DNA of 64,000 nt, taken from Monocercomonoides exilis. Lineage: Eukaryota > Preaxostyla > Oxymonadida > Polymastigidae. Where the stretch lies: assembly GCA_001643675.2 (NCBI GenBank), contig LSRY02000008.1, positions 1,251,501 through 1,315,500 of the forward strand, given 5' to 3'. The translations under genes were made by a program, and so were the position numbers. The notes beneath the pieces were generated by a model, which made no database searches, had not been told where the DNA came from, and was given only the letters and a program-made list of their open reading frames with translations. Below, piece after piece: positions 10,976-22,145 of this stretch (its first letter is position 1; each line of letters starts with the position of its first letter).

Positions 10976-12919
10976 ATGAGCAGAGGCGAAGGAAGAGAAG
11001 GAGATGGATATGGGGAAGGCATTGAAGGGAGTATTTCAGTGAGCGAATCACACTTCTCTTCTTTTTGTGTCTCATCAGCCCCATTCTTTTCTTCACCTTC
11101 CATTCCCCTTATATCCTTCTTCAAACTAATATTTTTCAACATCTCAACAGCAAATGAGGCATGCTCACCTTCAACCACAATGTCAACCCAAACATCATGT
11201 TTGATGAATAGTTGCTCCTTTTCGTCTGTTTGTGATGCATATGATGGCGGGATTGTCCCCTCCATCAACAATCCCTTGGCCTCTCTGACAGCCTCAAACA
11301 CTTCATTCATTGGGTGTTGTCGGACAAGAAACGTTGAATGCACTGGAACTGCAGAGGTACCATTGAAACCAGACAGACAAAACACAACGGATAATGGACA
11401 GAATACATTCACTTGGTGCGAATGGAGTGGATCGAGGACAACAGGAGAAAGTGACTCGTGGACTGATGGAGTGTCAAGCGGAGGGGCCATCTGCATGTAC
11501 AATCAGTCATCCGCCACTGTTTCAGTTTCGCATTGTGCATTCAATGAATGTGTCGCGCATTGGTGCGGTGGAGGTATAAATTGCTACAACATTAAATCTG
11601 TTGAGATTGTGAACAACAAATTTAATGCCTGCACCGCACAAGGCCATCGTGGGGGTGGAATACTAATTTATACGATTTCAACGTGTGTTCGAATCAGTGG
11701 ATGCGAATTCCAGAATTGTAAAGCAAATAATGGTGGAGGAGGACTTCTTCTTGAAAATTTTCAGGTTTCAGAAGGATGCATTCAAACAGAAAATGGAGAA
11801 GGGGAGAGTGCGTGTGTGTTTGACTGCCGCTTCACTTCATGTTCGGTTACAAATTATTATGGTGGAGGCATGCTTTGTCAATACGTTCCTGCTGCATTCA
11901 AAATGAGGAGCATTCAGTTTATTTCATGTTCAGCAACTGCATATGGAGGAGGATTGTATTTCAGACCAGAAAAAACAGAAATGCCAGATGATCAAATTTA
12001 TTGTTATTTTTTGTTCTTTCATGAATGCAAGTGCAGAACAACTTCAATTCCATACGGGCATGATGTTGAATACGTTGATTATTACAATGTCTATTTGAAT
12101 TCAGGAAATCCGTTCTTTGAATGTTATACCACAAACACTGATGAACAGAGAATGTGCTATGCATACAACTACTCGAATGCAAACACCTGGTATTTTCAGC
12201 ATACAGAAAAGTGGAATTGGCTGAAGAGAGGGATTCTCAATCGATTTGTGGCAGTGAGTGGAGGTGGTGAAGAAGAGTTATGTGGACTGGATGAGTCAAG
12301 TGCATGCCGAACCATTGGTGTTGCAGTTGAAAAGAGCGTGATCCAGGTGAGCCTGTCAGTCACGCTGATGGAAGGGAATCACACAAGCGAGACAACAACT
12401 ATTAATATTGAGACAAAGAAGATTTCAGTCATTGGGAGAGGCAAAGATAAGAGTTTGATTGGAACAGGGGCACTTTCAGCAGCAGAAGCGCTGTTCAGTG
12501 TTTCGACAGGTCACCTTGGTTTATTGCACATGAAGGTTGATTGCAACTCAAATGCAAATCCTTCTTCGCCGAGCGTGGTTGTGGTGTCTGATGGGGGCGG
12601 GTCACTCTCGTTGGAGGATGTTGTGATCACCACGAGTGTTTCTTCAGGAGAATATGTAATGTCGTCGTCAGTGTTTGTGGTGCCGCTGTCGCAGCTATCG
12701 ATGGTTGGTGTGGAGATAACAGATATGAATGTCTCAAAATCATTGTTCTCTGAGCCGGATCTCTCTTCTCCTTCTTCTTCTTCATTGTCGTCATTGTCAT
12801 TTTCATTGACTTCGTCTTCTTCATCTTCTTCGTCGACTTCATTGTCTTCATCGCCTCCTCCTGCACTGTTTTCGACTCTTCTTCCTTTTCTTCTCAGAAA
12901 GCAGTTTCACCAACGATAG
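10976..12919 (+). CDS. Cys-rich right-handed beta-helix (Pmp-like) protein, P1 right copy
   Basis: 647 codons, diverging from the same axis as 5260-7203 and differing from it at only a couple of residues (Ala for Thr near residue 35, Glu for Asp near 450). It has the same GGG/FxxC helix repeats, second helix start and Ser-rich tail. Upstream of the ATG the frame reads GEIFSGRLFGAKG back to a TGA, matching the N-terminal region of the copy at 59759, so this gene has probably lost its original 5' part. A TAG at 12917-12919 is followed by an open frame to the TGA at 13141. Confidence 0.72.
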   Translation: MSRGEGREGDGYGEGIEGSISVSESHFSSFCVSSAPFFSSPSIPLISFFKLIFFNISTANEACSPSTTMSTQTSCLMNSCSFSSVCDAYDGGIVPSINNPLASLTASNTSFIGCCRTRNVECTGTAEVPLKPDRQNTTDNGQNTFTWCEWSGSRTTGESDSWTDGVSSGGAICMYNQSSATVSVSHCAFNECVAHWCGGGINCYNIKSVEIVNNKFNACTAQGHRGGGILIYTISTCVRISGCEFQNCKANNGGGGLLLENFQVSEGCIQTENGEGESACVFDCRFTSCSVTNYYGGGMLCQYVPAAFKMRSIQFISCSATAYGGGLYFRPEKTEMPDDQIYCYFLFFHECKCRTTSIPYGHDVEYVDYYNVYLNSGNPFFECYTTNTDEQRMCYAYNYSNANTWYFQHTEKWNWLKRGILNRFVAVSGGGEEELCGLDESSACRTIGVAVEKSVIQVSLSVTLMEGNHTSETTTINIETKKISVIGRGKDKSLIGTGALSAAEALFSVSTGHLGLLHMKVDCNSNANPSSPSVVVVSDGGGSLSLEDVVITTSVSSGEYVMSSSVFVVPLSQLSMVGVEITDMNVSKSLFSEPDLSSPSSSSLSSLSFSLTSSSSSSSSTSLSSSPPPALFSTLLPFLLRKQFHQR

Positions 12920-13141
12920 TTGGCATTTCTTCGTTTGGTCAAGCACAATAACCCCAAAATAGCAACAATGCTTGGCAAGATGTTCCAGCAGCACTCGCCT
13001 CTCAGAGCCATCAAGTCAATCAAGTTCGTCAAGTCCGTCAAGTCCGTCAAGTCTGTCAAGTCTTTCAATAGCGCCAATGAAATCTATTGCCTGCCATTTT
13101 CTTTGATTCTGCACACATTGCTATTTCCGGCACACAACTGA
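12920..13141 (+). other. Open extension after the beta-helix stop codon
   Basis: A 73-codon frame in phase with the preceding gene, starting directly after its TAG and ending in TGA. It begins LAFLRLVKHNNPK and contains a repeated Lys-Ser-Val motif from the 10-bp repeat. It could be read through, belong to a second exon, or be meaningless. The left-arm equivalent is 5038-5259. Confidence 0.25.
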
Positions 13142-13726
13142 AAGTCACAAATGGAAGGGCATAAAACACAGCGAATGTGAAGGAACTGAAGCAGACACAG
13201 CGAAGAAGAAACTTGCGATAGGCGTAGCAGCCGAAATGCTCATGCCACACTCGGCATCGCTAGTGCCCCTGCGTGCAGAGGGCAGATCGGCCGAATATAT
13301 CCCGAAGCGCAATTCCTATACACATCCACAATAGGTGCCTGAGAAGGAAAGTGATTCTTTCTTTCTTTTCTTTCTTTCTTTTTAATTCCGTTATTTTCAT
13401 AATTATCCGTTAAAAGGCACTCGCTCACTGGAACTTCTTTCTTGACTTTTAACTCTTTGGTTTACGAGTTGGTATGTTTGTTGCCACACACAAAGCAGAT
13501 CACGCAACCGCGCAACCAGCTGCTGATGATTTCGTAAGGAGAGGATGCAAAGAATGAGATTATTTTTGGCTCTTTGCAATGGCAGACCCAATAAGGGCTC
13601 GCATCTTGCCTCAAATTTAATTTATTGAAGTCTTATTCCCCCAGGAAACAAACAACGCAACAAAGACAGCTAAATGTAATAATAAATAAATAAACATGTA
13701 TTCGATAGAAGCAAACAAAATCGATT

Positions 13727-14002
13727 GTGAGTCGGAAGAAAACCAACGGACATATACGATATAATTTTCTTCACTTCGCAGTTAATGCGAATACACTTTA
13801 TAATGAAGCGCCAACATTGCGTGCACGAAGCCCAAAAACTGAACAAAAGTCCATGAATCGACAACTTCCATATTTCGAAAAATTCAATGAACACAAGGAT
13901 ATCGAGGCAATAAAGAGACGTGCAAAGAAGACACAGAAGGAAAAATATCGCAAAAAATGCTTAAAGGGAATTAAGAATTACAAGAGGCTCGTGACATCTT
14001 GA
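13727..14002 (+). CDS. Small basic hypothetical protein (P1 right copy)
   Basis: Mirror copy of 4177-4452, identical as far as I can read. An in-frame TAG shortly upstream means a spliced 5' exon would be needed for a longer product. Confidence 0.35.
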   Translation: MSRKKTNGHIRYNFLHFAVNANTLYNEAPTLRARSPKTEQKSMNRQLPYFEKFNEHKDIEAIKRRAKKTQKEKYRKKCLKGIKNYKRLVTS

Positions 14003-14375
14003 AAAATAAATTTTAAAAATTATCGTTCATCTTTTTGCATTTCCATTATTTTTTTTCCCCAATAATTGTTTACATAAAATAAATAAATGAAACTCAAAAC
14101 ATATTAAAAATTTTTGAGAGAAGAAGAAAGAGAAGATAGGAAAGAAAAACGGGAATAAAATTTCAAATAAAAATGTCGTTGAAAATATCAAGAAGAAGGA
14201 AAAAATAAAAAAAACATGAGCTATCAAAATGCAACTGCAAAGCAATCACTTTTCAATGCACAAATAATTCCAATGACCGCTCTCTCTCTCATTTCCTTTT
14301 CTATTTTTCTATTTTCTATTTTTTTTCTTTCTCTTTCTTTCTCTTTCTTTCTCTTTCTTTCTCTCTTTCTCTTTC

Positions 14376-14410
<35 letters not shown>

Positions 14411-14662
14411 TTCATTTTTTGTCTTTGCATTTGCACATATATTCTGCATTTTCTGTTCGGCAGAAAAAATAAAAAATAAAAAATTGAAAAATAATAAATA
14501 ATAAATAATAAATAAAAAATTAAAAAAATAATAATTCACATAATAAAATCCCAACACAAAGCAAACAAAACACCTTCTTCTCCTTTTCTGCCTTCCTCTT
14601 CCTCTACCCATTCATTTTCTTCCCATTCCTCTTCCTCTTCCTCCTCCTCCTCCTCTTCCCAT

Positions 14663-17600
14663 TCACCCTCTGCATTTCAAGCAGACAACAGGCATCTGCA
14701 TGCTCTTCCCGTTCACTCGCACCGTCTTGCGCGAAATCAACACACATGAAGAAGAAGAAGAAGAAAGAGAAGATGGAGATGATGATTGGAGGCTGTTTGA
14801 GAGGTCTTCGTCCAGCGCATAGTGTCTGCACTCCTCCATCGCCCCCATCAGACACGACTCGTGGTACATGTGCCCACACGCAAACCAGTACAGCTTGTCC
14901 GCCACCACCTTCGGAAGGCCTCTACACACACAGGAGGAGGAGGAGGAAGAAGAAGAAGAAAGAGAAGAAGAAGAATTTAATGAAGTATTTGATGAAGAAG
15001 ATGATAATCTCCCTTCATCTTGTACTGAACTCTTCACAAATGGATTCGGCTTCCCACTCTCAAACATTGCCCCATCCTCAAAATGCTCCACAAACACCAC
15101 ATATCCTTCCTCTCCGCCTCTTCCTTCTCTTTCTCCTGCTCCTCCACTCCCTCCTTCCTCCCCTCCTTCGCTCCCATATATCACACTTTCCTTGTATTTC
15201 CTCAGATATCTGCATTGCTCTTTTAATCCTCTTTCTCCTCCCCTTCTCCCTCCTCCTCCCCCTCCTCCTCCTCCTCCAATGCCTGCTCCACTCAATCCAT
15301 ACACTATCTCTCCACAATACGCACAACACCATTCCTTCTCCTCCCCCCATTTCCCTTCTCTTTCTCTCTCCCTCTCATCTCTTCCTCCTTCCCTTCCTCC
15401 CATTTCTCTTCCTCCTTCTCTCCTCACTCCATCCCCTCCAACATGTATCGCCTTCTTCCTCACCCACACCATCCTCTTCATCAGCTCCACGCTGTCCACT
15501 TTCCCTGCTGCTGCCGCCATCCGCAGCACCGAATGCCTCATCCTCCTCTCGTTCAGCATCCCAATCAGCGCTGGCTTCACCCCAACAATCACTTTCCCCG
15601 CAGGCAGAAGCTGCATCAGCACCTGCGGCTTCATCTTTGCCCCAGCACATGCAATGATCTGTGTCATCAACGGCGCATCTGCCTGCATCCGCGTCATCCC
15701 CAGCACACTCTGCGTTTCCAGCCCCAAGCGCACAAGATGGCTTATTCCTTGCCCTTGCCCTTTCCCTTTTCCTCCTCCTTCTCCTCCATCTCTTTCTCCT
15801 ATCCCTCCTCCAATTCCTCCAATTCCTCCAATTCCAACTCCTCCTCCTTCTCCTTCTTCGTCCTCTCCCATCCCTCTCCCTTCCTCCTCGCACAGCTCCA
15901 CTGCCTGCCCAACATCATGCACACTCAGCACCAGCGTGTCCATCGCCCGCATAAACAGCCCCATCTTCGCCTCAACAAGAGCAAAGCCCACTGCAAACTT
16001 CCTCTCCTCACACAAGCGCAGTGCTTTTGTCACACTGTAGTTTGACGCCTGCTGCAGAAAGGGAAGCAAGCCAGACGGTTTGTACTCGGCATAAAGCAAC
16101 GCCATGATGTCGCCGTATGCACGCACACGGGAAGAGTCAGAAAGGAGAACACGGTCGAGGTATTTGATGGCTCTTTCGGGGTGCTGGGGCATCAGGGAGG
16201 CATAGACATCGTTCACTTCAAAGGCAACGGAGGTGGTGAAGAAGGGGATGGAGCGAGAAGAAGAGGAAGAGGAAGAAGAGGAAGAAGAAGATGATAAGGG
16301 GGAAGGAGAAGAAGAAGGTGATGGTGATGATAAAGGAGAAGGAGAAAGAGAAGGAGAAGATATATCGCTATCAGATGACAATTGAGAAGAATTAGAAGAA
16401 TTAGAATGAGAAGAAGAATTCAAGTTATTCCCTCCTCCTCCACCTCCTCCACCACCACCACTTCCAAAGTTGAATGTGGTGGAAGTCGAATCCACCAGCA
16501 GATGCAGCGTCTTCTCTTCCGACATCTCCCACAGCTGATCCATCACCTTCTTCTCCAGCACAACTGCCTTCACTTCTTCCATGTGCTCCATCGCAAATGC
16601 AAAGACGTCTTTGTCTTTCTTCTCCAGCTTCACCAGAAACATCTCTTTGTGCTCGCCCAGCGTCTTGTGGAGGAACAGGCGTGTGTTCTGCACAGATCGC
16701 ATGAAGCCTTCCATCACCAACGACAAACACCCCATCATCTCCACAAACAGCCACGGCTTGGACTCAAACACCTCAAGTGCATCTGCTATGCTTTTGATGG
16801 CTTCATTGTTTTCTCCTTCTTCTCCTTCTCTTTCTCCTTCTTTTTCTTTCTTTCCTTTCTCTCCTTCTTCAATTGTATTATTCAATGGCATTGGTTGTTC
16901 TTCTCTTTCTCTTTCTTCCCTTCCTTCTTTTTCTCCTTCTCTTCTTCTTCTCCTCCTCTTCTCCAACACCCTCCACACCTCCCTCTCCTCCTCCTCCTTC
17001 TCCTTCTCATTCCTCGGCTGATTCACACACAGAGCAACAAGTTCTTTGAAATGGTTCATTGCCAAAATACATTTTTCCAGTTGAATTTGAAGGCGATTTG
17101 CTTCAGAGCCGATTAAGAGGACGATTTCGCGTGCAGCTTGGTATTCTCTGCGCTGGAGCTCTGTCATTGTCCAGAGGAAGCATTCAGTGAAGAAAGAGGA
17201 AGAGGAAGAAGAGGAAGAAGAGGAAGAAGAAAAAGATGAAGATGAATTAAAATCGGATTCTTCTTCTTCTTCTTCTTCATCTTCTTGTTTTCTTCTTCTT
17301 TCTTTTTCTTCACTTTCTTCATCATTATAATCTTCATCTTCATCATCATCATCATCTAAGTTCAAGAAATAATCTTCATTTTCTTCTTCTTCATCTTCTT
17401 TCTCATTCTCTTTCTCATTCTCTTTCTCTTTCTCTTCTTCATCTTTTCCATTTCGTTTTGTTGATGAAGATTCTATTGTATATTGTTGAGAAGAAGATGA
17501 TGATGAATTAGAAGAAGAATAAAGAGAAGAAGAAGAAGAAGAAGTTAATTTTTTCTTCGAATTCTTCTTTTTCCCTTTCGAAGCCTCAAAAAATGCAGAA

Positions 17601-18055
17601 AGAAGAGAAGAAGATGAAAAACCGGACAAAAATTGGTTTTGTTTGCGTTTGAGGGCAAAAGGGGAATATTTCTTGAGAAATGAATGAGGGAGAGAAAAAG
17701 AATAAGGAAGAGAAGAAGAAGAAGAAAAAGAAGAAGAAGAAGAAGAAGAAGAAGAAGAAGAAGAAGAAAAAGAAGAAGAAGAAGAAGAATTTGATGAAAT
17801 ATTAGAAGAATTATTAAAAGATGAAGAAGAAGAAGAAGAAGAAGAAGAAAGAGAAGAGGATGATGATGATGATGAACTTGTCGAAGCTGAAGAAGAAAGA
17901 AAAGTTGAAATCGAGAAAAATATCAATGATGTTAATTTTGATGTAACAGAAAAAAAAAAGTGTGATAAAAATTGTATATAAAATAAGTGATATTTGTTTA
18001 AAATAAATTTATCAATCGAAAATATTTGCCGGTAAAAACATTTCATTCGTTCCAC
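14663..18055 (-). pseudogene. 5'-truncated second copy of the Vps18-like gene
   Basis: From about 17875 down to 14663 this is the inverted copy of the gene at the left edge, including the clathrin-repeat region and RING ligands. The upstream part of the gene is missing: at the ATG/GAA tract near 17875 the arm joins unrelated DNA. A chance ATG at 18055 in that flanking DNA, which overlaps the 3' end of the neighbouring beta-helix gene on the same strand, keeps the frame open and gives it about 60 foreign N-terminal residues. The Ser tract is about 16 codons longer than in the left copy. It is probably non-functional for lack of the N-terminal half, but the frame is intact and might be expressed. 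Confidence 0.65.
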
Positions 18056-19661
18056 TTCCTATTCTACTCGTGGTGATCACAACATCCTCCAATGAGAGTG
18101 ACCCACCCCCATCAGACACCACAACCACACTCGACGAAGAAGGATTTATATATGAGTTGCAATCAACTTTCATGTGTAATAAACCAAGGTGACCTGTTGA
18201 CACGCTGAATAGCGTTCCTACAGATAAAAGTGCTCCTGTTCTAATCGAACTCTCCGTCCTCCCTTTCCCAATGACTGAAATCTTCTTTTCTCCAATCTCA
18301 ATTGTTGTTGCCTCGCTTGTGTGATTCCCGTCCAGCAGCGTGATTGTCAAGCTAATCTGCACCTCGCACATCTCAAACGCTTTCTTCACTGTTTTACACG
18401 GATTTGACTCATTTGTCCCACAAAGTGGAGATGAATCATTTCCATTCACTGACACATAAATCGTCTTGTCCTTCAGCCAATCCCACTTTTCCGTGTGCTG
18501 ATATGTCCAACTCCCTGAACTCGACAAATTATATCCATAACATACTCTCTGGCCATCTGTGTTTGTTGTGTAACATTCATGGAACGGATTTCCTGAAGTC
18601 GAAATGACATTGTAATAATCATAATATATCACATCATGCCCATATGGATTGGAGGTTGTTCTGCATTTGCATTCATGGAAGAACAAAAAATAACAATAAA
18701 ATTTATCATTTGGCGCTGTTGCTCGATTTGGATACAATTCCAACCCTCCACCATATCCATTTGCTGTACATGAAATAAATTGAATGCTCCTCATTTTGAA
18801 CTGACTTGGAACAGTCACACAACGCATGCCTCCACCTCCATTGCTTGTCAATGAGCATGAAGTGAAGCAGCAGTCAAACACACACGCACTCTCCCCTCCC
18901 TCATTTTCTGTTTCAATGCAATCAGTTCCTGAAACATTAAAATAATCAAGATAAAGTCCTCCTCCAGCATTATTTGCTTTACAATTCTGGAATTCACATC
19001 CACTGATCCGAACACATGATGAAATCGTATAAACGAACACCCCTCCTCCATATCGATTTTGCGCATTACATGAATTGAACGTGTTATTCACAATCTCAAC
19101 CGATTTAATATTATAGCAACTAATACCTCCACCGCACCAATGCGCGACACATTCCTTGAATGCACAATGCGAAACTGAAACAGCGGCCGACGATTGACTG
19201 TGCATGCAGATGGCCCCTCCGCTTGACACTCCATCAGTCCACGAGTCACTTTCTCCTGTTGTCCTCGATCCGTTCCATTCGCACCAAGTGAATGAATTTG
19301 CTCCATTGAATGTTTCATTCTGTCTGTCTGGCTTCAATGGAACTTCTGCAGTTCCAGTGCATTCAACATTCCTTGTTCGATAACATCCAGTGAATGAGGT
19401 GTTTGAAGCTGTCAGAGAGGCCAAGGGATTGTTGATGGAGGGGACAATCCCGCCATCATATGCATCACAAACAGACGAAAAGGAGCAACTATTCATCAAA
19501 CATGATGTTTGGGATGACGTAGTGGTTGAAGGTGAGCATGCCTCATTTGCTGTTGAGATGTTGAAAAAAGTGAGTCTGGAGAGGGATATTAGGGGTATTG
19601 AAGGGGATGAAAGGAATGGGGCTGATGAGACACAAAAAGAAGAAAAGTGTGATTCGCTCAC
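18012..19661 (-). CDS. Beta-helix (Pmp-like) protein, 3'-truncated
   Basis: 549 codons. It shares the N-terminal half of the P1 copies (GGAICM, HWCGGGISCYN) but carries a different second-helix segment (CGTNESNPCKTVKKAFE), the type also seen at 46445-47851. The frame ends a few residues past VVITTS in unrelated sequence near the P1 right-arm junction, so the Ser-rich tail is lost. Upstream, a coding-like block (KDAFLLGICISEA) precedes the SVSESHF block with a TGA between them. That suggests a decayed or spliced 5' end. Confidence 0.62.
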   Translation of the reverse strand: MSESHFSSFCVSSAPFLSSPSIPLISLSRLTFFNISTANEACSPSTTTSSQTSCLMNSCSFSSVCDAYDGGIVPSINNPLASLTASNTSFTGCYRTRNVECTGTAEVPLKPDRQNETFNGANSFTWCEWNGSRTTGESDSWTDGVSSGGAICMHSQSSAAVSVSHCAFKECVAHWCGGGISCYNIKSVEIVNNTFNSCNAQNRYGGGVFVYTISSCVRISGCEFQNCKANNAGGGLYLDYFNVSGTDCIETENEGGESACVFDCCFTSCSLTSNGGGGMRCVTVPSQFKMRSIQFISCTANGYGGGLELYPNRATAPNDKFYCYFLFFHECKCRTTSNPYGHDVIYYDYYNVISTSGNPFHECYTTNTDGQRVCYGYNLSSSGSWTYQHTEKWDWLKDKTIYVSVNGNDSSPLCGTNESNPCKTVKKAFEMCEVQISLTITLLDGNHTSEATTIEIGEKKISVIGKGRTESSIRTGALLSVGTLFSVSTGHLGLLHMKVDCNSYINPSSSSVVVVSDGGGSLSLEDVVITTSRIGSGTNEMFLPANIFD

Positions 19662-20876
19662 AGAAACTCTTCATTTTCCTATTTCTTCTTCCGCTTCTGA
19701 AATGCATATTCCCAAGAGAAAAGCATCTTTTCCCCTTTGTTCCGCTAAATGGAAACGGCATTCAAATGTTCTTCGTCATTAACTTTCCTTAAAATCCCCT
19801 TTTCTTCTGGGATCAAATTCTGCCTTCTCTCCTCATTCTATTCACTTCCATCGCTTTTGAAGGCTTATACAAACGTCCCTATTATCAATTGAAAAACATA
19901 TTTAATATTACAAAAATCTTAAAAATATACAAAAATATTAAATTGCAAAAAAATTTCAATAATAAATATGAAAAGCCCCGTACCATTTTCTTTTCACCAT
20001 CTTCCGCTTCTTCTTCTCAATTTTTCTTGAATTTCTTCTTCTGCTGCATCATCAATTCCTTGATCTCATTTTTGACTTTTAACAAGATTCATCGTATATG
20101 CCTTCCAAAACCTTCAAAAAAATATATCTTCTTCTCTTTTCCTTTCATTTATATTTTGCGTCCGCTCACTCCACCAAACGCCCTCCAATTATTATCTCCA
20201 GATTTCTTTTAATGCATCCAACATCCCCTCTTGACATATTCCTTGTTCATTCATTGCCATTGAGCAATCCTGCAAAAATCCTAATTTCATAAATAATAAT
20301 ATGTGAAGAAAAATTAAAATAATTTTAAAAAAAATGCAAACCTATATCTTTCACAATAACCACCTTTTGCTGACTTTTTCTTTCTTCTTCTTCTTCTTTT
20401 TAAAATATTAACAAAAGCTCAATCCTCTGTTCTGTTTCCACCCAAATAACCTCCACAAATTCCATTCCATAAAAAAACAAGCAATGAAGAAGATTCCATC
20501 CAAAGAATCCCTTCCTATCTCTTGCCAAAATCTTCTTCTTCTTCTCTCCATTTCCCCCCAAAACAACAACAATACCATCCCACCAAATATCACAATCCCT
20601 GTCTCCCCAGCTCCCATTCCCCTTCTTCCAACCAATAAAAATAAATATCTCCATTTCTTTGTATGTCTCTGGCGCAAAACATCTTCTCGTGGTCAGCACC
20701 TCATCTCGATCCATCCCTGTCACGAATCCATCTCCACACCTCTAATGCAAAGTGCCAGTGCTGATGTTCCTTCTTCCCGTCTTCCTCTGCCTCCGCCTCC
20801 AACACTTGCCCCGCAAATGAGAGGCGCGACCAAACTGTCCTTTCAATAAAAAATAAAAAAGATAAAAAAATATCTC

Positions 20877-21221
20877 TCACTTTTTTTCCCCTTCAACCCC
20901 GCTTCTCTTTCTTATCAAACATAAGCCCACAAAAACTTTTCCACCTTGCTCCGCCTCATATGAACTCCTCCTCTCTCTCTGCATTTGAAAATAAAAAAAA
21001 ATCTCCTCCACATATCTCTCCATTTCTCGTCCTCTCCTCCAATAAATATATTCCATTCGCTTCACCCATCTTCTGCCCTTCTTATCTTCCCTCTTATCCC
21101 ACCTCCAACACATCAAATTCCTTTTCTCAAATAATAAACACAATTCCCACACCTTCCAACTCACAAAAATCGAAAAACAATCCCTCCAAACCTCATCCCA
21201 ATCCATCTCCCAAACATCCAT
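20877..21221 (-). other. Candidate hypothetical frame, frameshifted copy (unit 1)
   Basis: The equivalent frame in the other two unit copies (33014-33475 and 44612-45109) is 40-50 codons longer. Here one A is missing from a homopolymer near 21178, which shifts the frame. The protein is Trp/Arg/Lys-rich and matches no family I know. Confidence 0.25.
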
Positions 21222-21431
21222 TTTGCCTCTGAAATATCACAAAAATACCTCTTTTCCACAAAAAATACCTTTAATCGTTCCATTCCCTCTCTAAACCCTG
21301 CCTCCTCCAAGAACTCAACTCCTTCACCCCACACCACAAATCCATCCTTTTACAACCACATTGTCTTCATATGCCCATTCAGCCACGGCACATCGAGTTG
21401 TGCTCCTTTTCTTTTGTGGCTCTTATTCGTT

Positions 21432-21512
21432 ATGGAAAATGATCAAGAAATGTCAAACGCTCAGAAACTGTCAACGGGGTCAGATTCCGAAGCTAAAACA
21501 AAGGCAGATTGA
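21432..21512 (+). other. 26-codon peptide frame starting MENDQEMSNAQK
   Basis: A short ATG-to-TGA frame with balanced, non-AT-driven composition (Asp, Glu, Gln, Ser, Thr). It is conserved in the other two units (about 33570-33650, and inverted near 44440-44518). It could be a first exon or an upstream ORF. Confidence 0.25.
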
Positions 21513-21564
21513 CTAAGTGAAATATTTCCAGTGAAAAGGTTGAGTATTACAAAAGAATATCTGT

Positions 21565-21786
21565 TTGATGGAAGATGAAATTGTTCATTTTGATTGTTGG
21601 AATACTGGGGAGCAACAATATTTTCGATGGAAATGCAGAATTTTCAATGTATGTATTTTATATTTTTCTGTTGATTGTGAAGATATTTCTATCCGTATCC
21701 TCTCCAAAGTCGTGATTCAGACAACTTATAAAAAATGGACAATCTATTCTTTGCAGAGCAGAACAGCGAGGAAGGGAGCCAAATGA
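21565..21786 (+). CDS. Small hypothetical protein (unit 1)
   Basis: 73 codons beginning MMEDEIVHFDCWNTGEQQ, with plausible protein composition. A GTATGT follows the codons for CRIFN, so part of the frame might be a short intron. Copies are at 33703-33924 (one Thr to Ile change) and 44163-44384. Function not recognised. Confidence 0.35.
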   Translation: MMEDEIVHFDCWNTGEQQYFRWKCRIFNVCILYFSVDCEDISIRILSKVVIQTTYKKWTIYSLQSRTARKGAK

Positions 21787-22145
21787 TACCTTACAAATAT
21801 ATTAGAGCCTGAATGTATTTTGTCATAAATATTTAAGTGACTTATTATAGACTCAGCATGCGCGATGGATAGAAATTTGATGAAAAATGAATTTTAATGG
21901 AGCAGAAATCAACGGGGTCGAAAGACATCCAAGGCCAAAAGGAAGAACAGCCAAATTCAATGAAAAGGGAACGTTTTTAAAAAGAGGAAGAGGACATTTT
22001 CATTTTTAAGTTTGTTGGGGAGATTGGGGCAAATGACTGAAACAGGAGATTAGAGACAGCTGCAGCAGAACAAGGTGCCTTTCTTGGGATGAGAAGGGCA
22101 AGACATTGCTTTTATGGACTGAGGGGAGCGATGGAACTGGATTAG

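Larger units (their letters stand above)
9129..17875. repeat. Palindrome P1, right arm
   Basis: Inverted copy of 367-9050. It ends in an ATG/GAA trinucleotide tract at about 17875, where it joins DNA unrelated to the left flank: the 3' end of another beta-helix gene. Confidence 0.95.
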
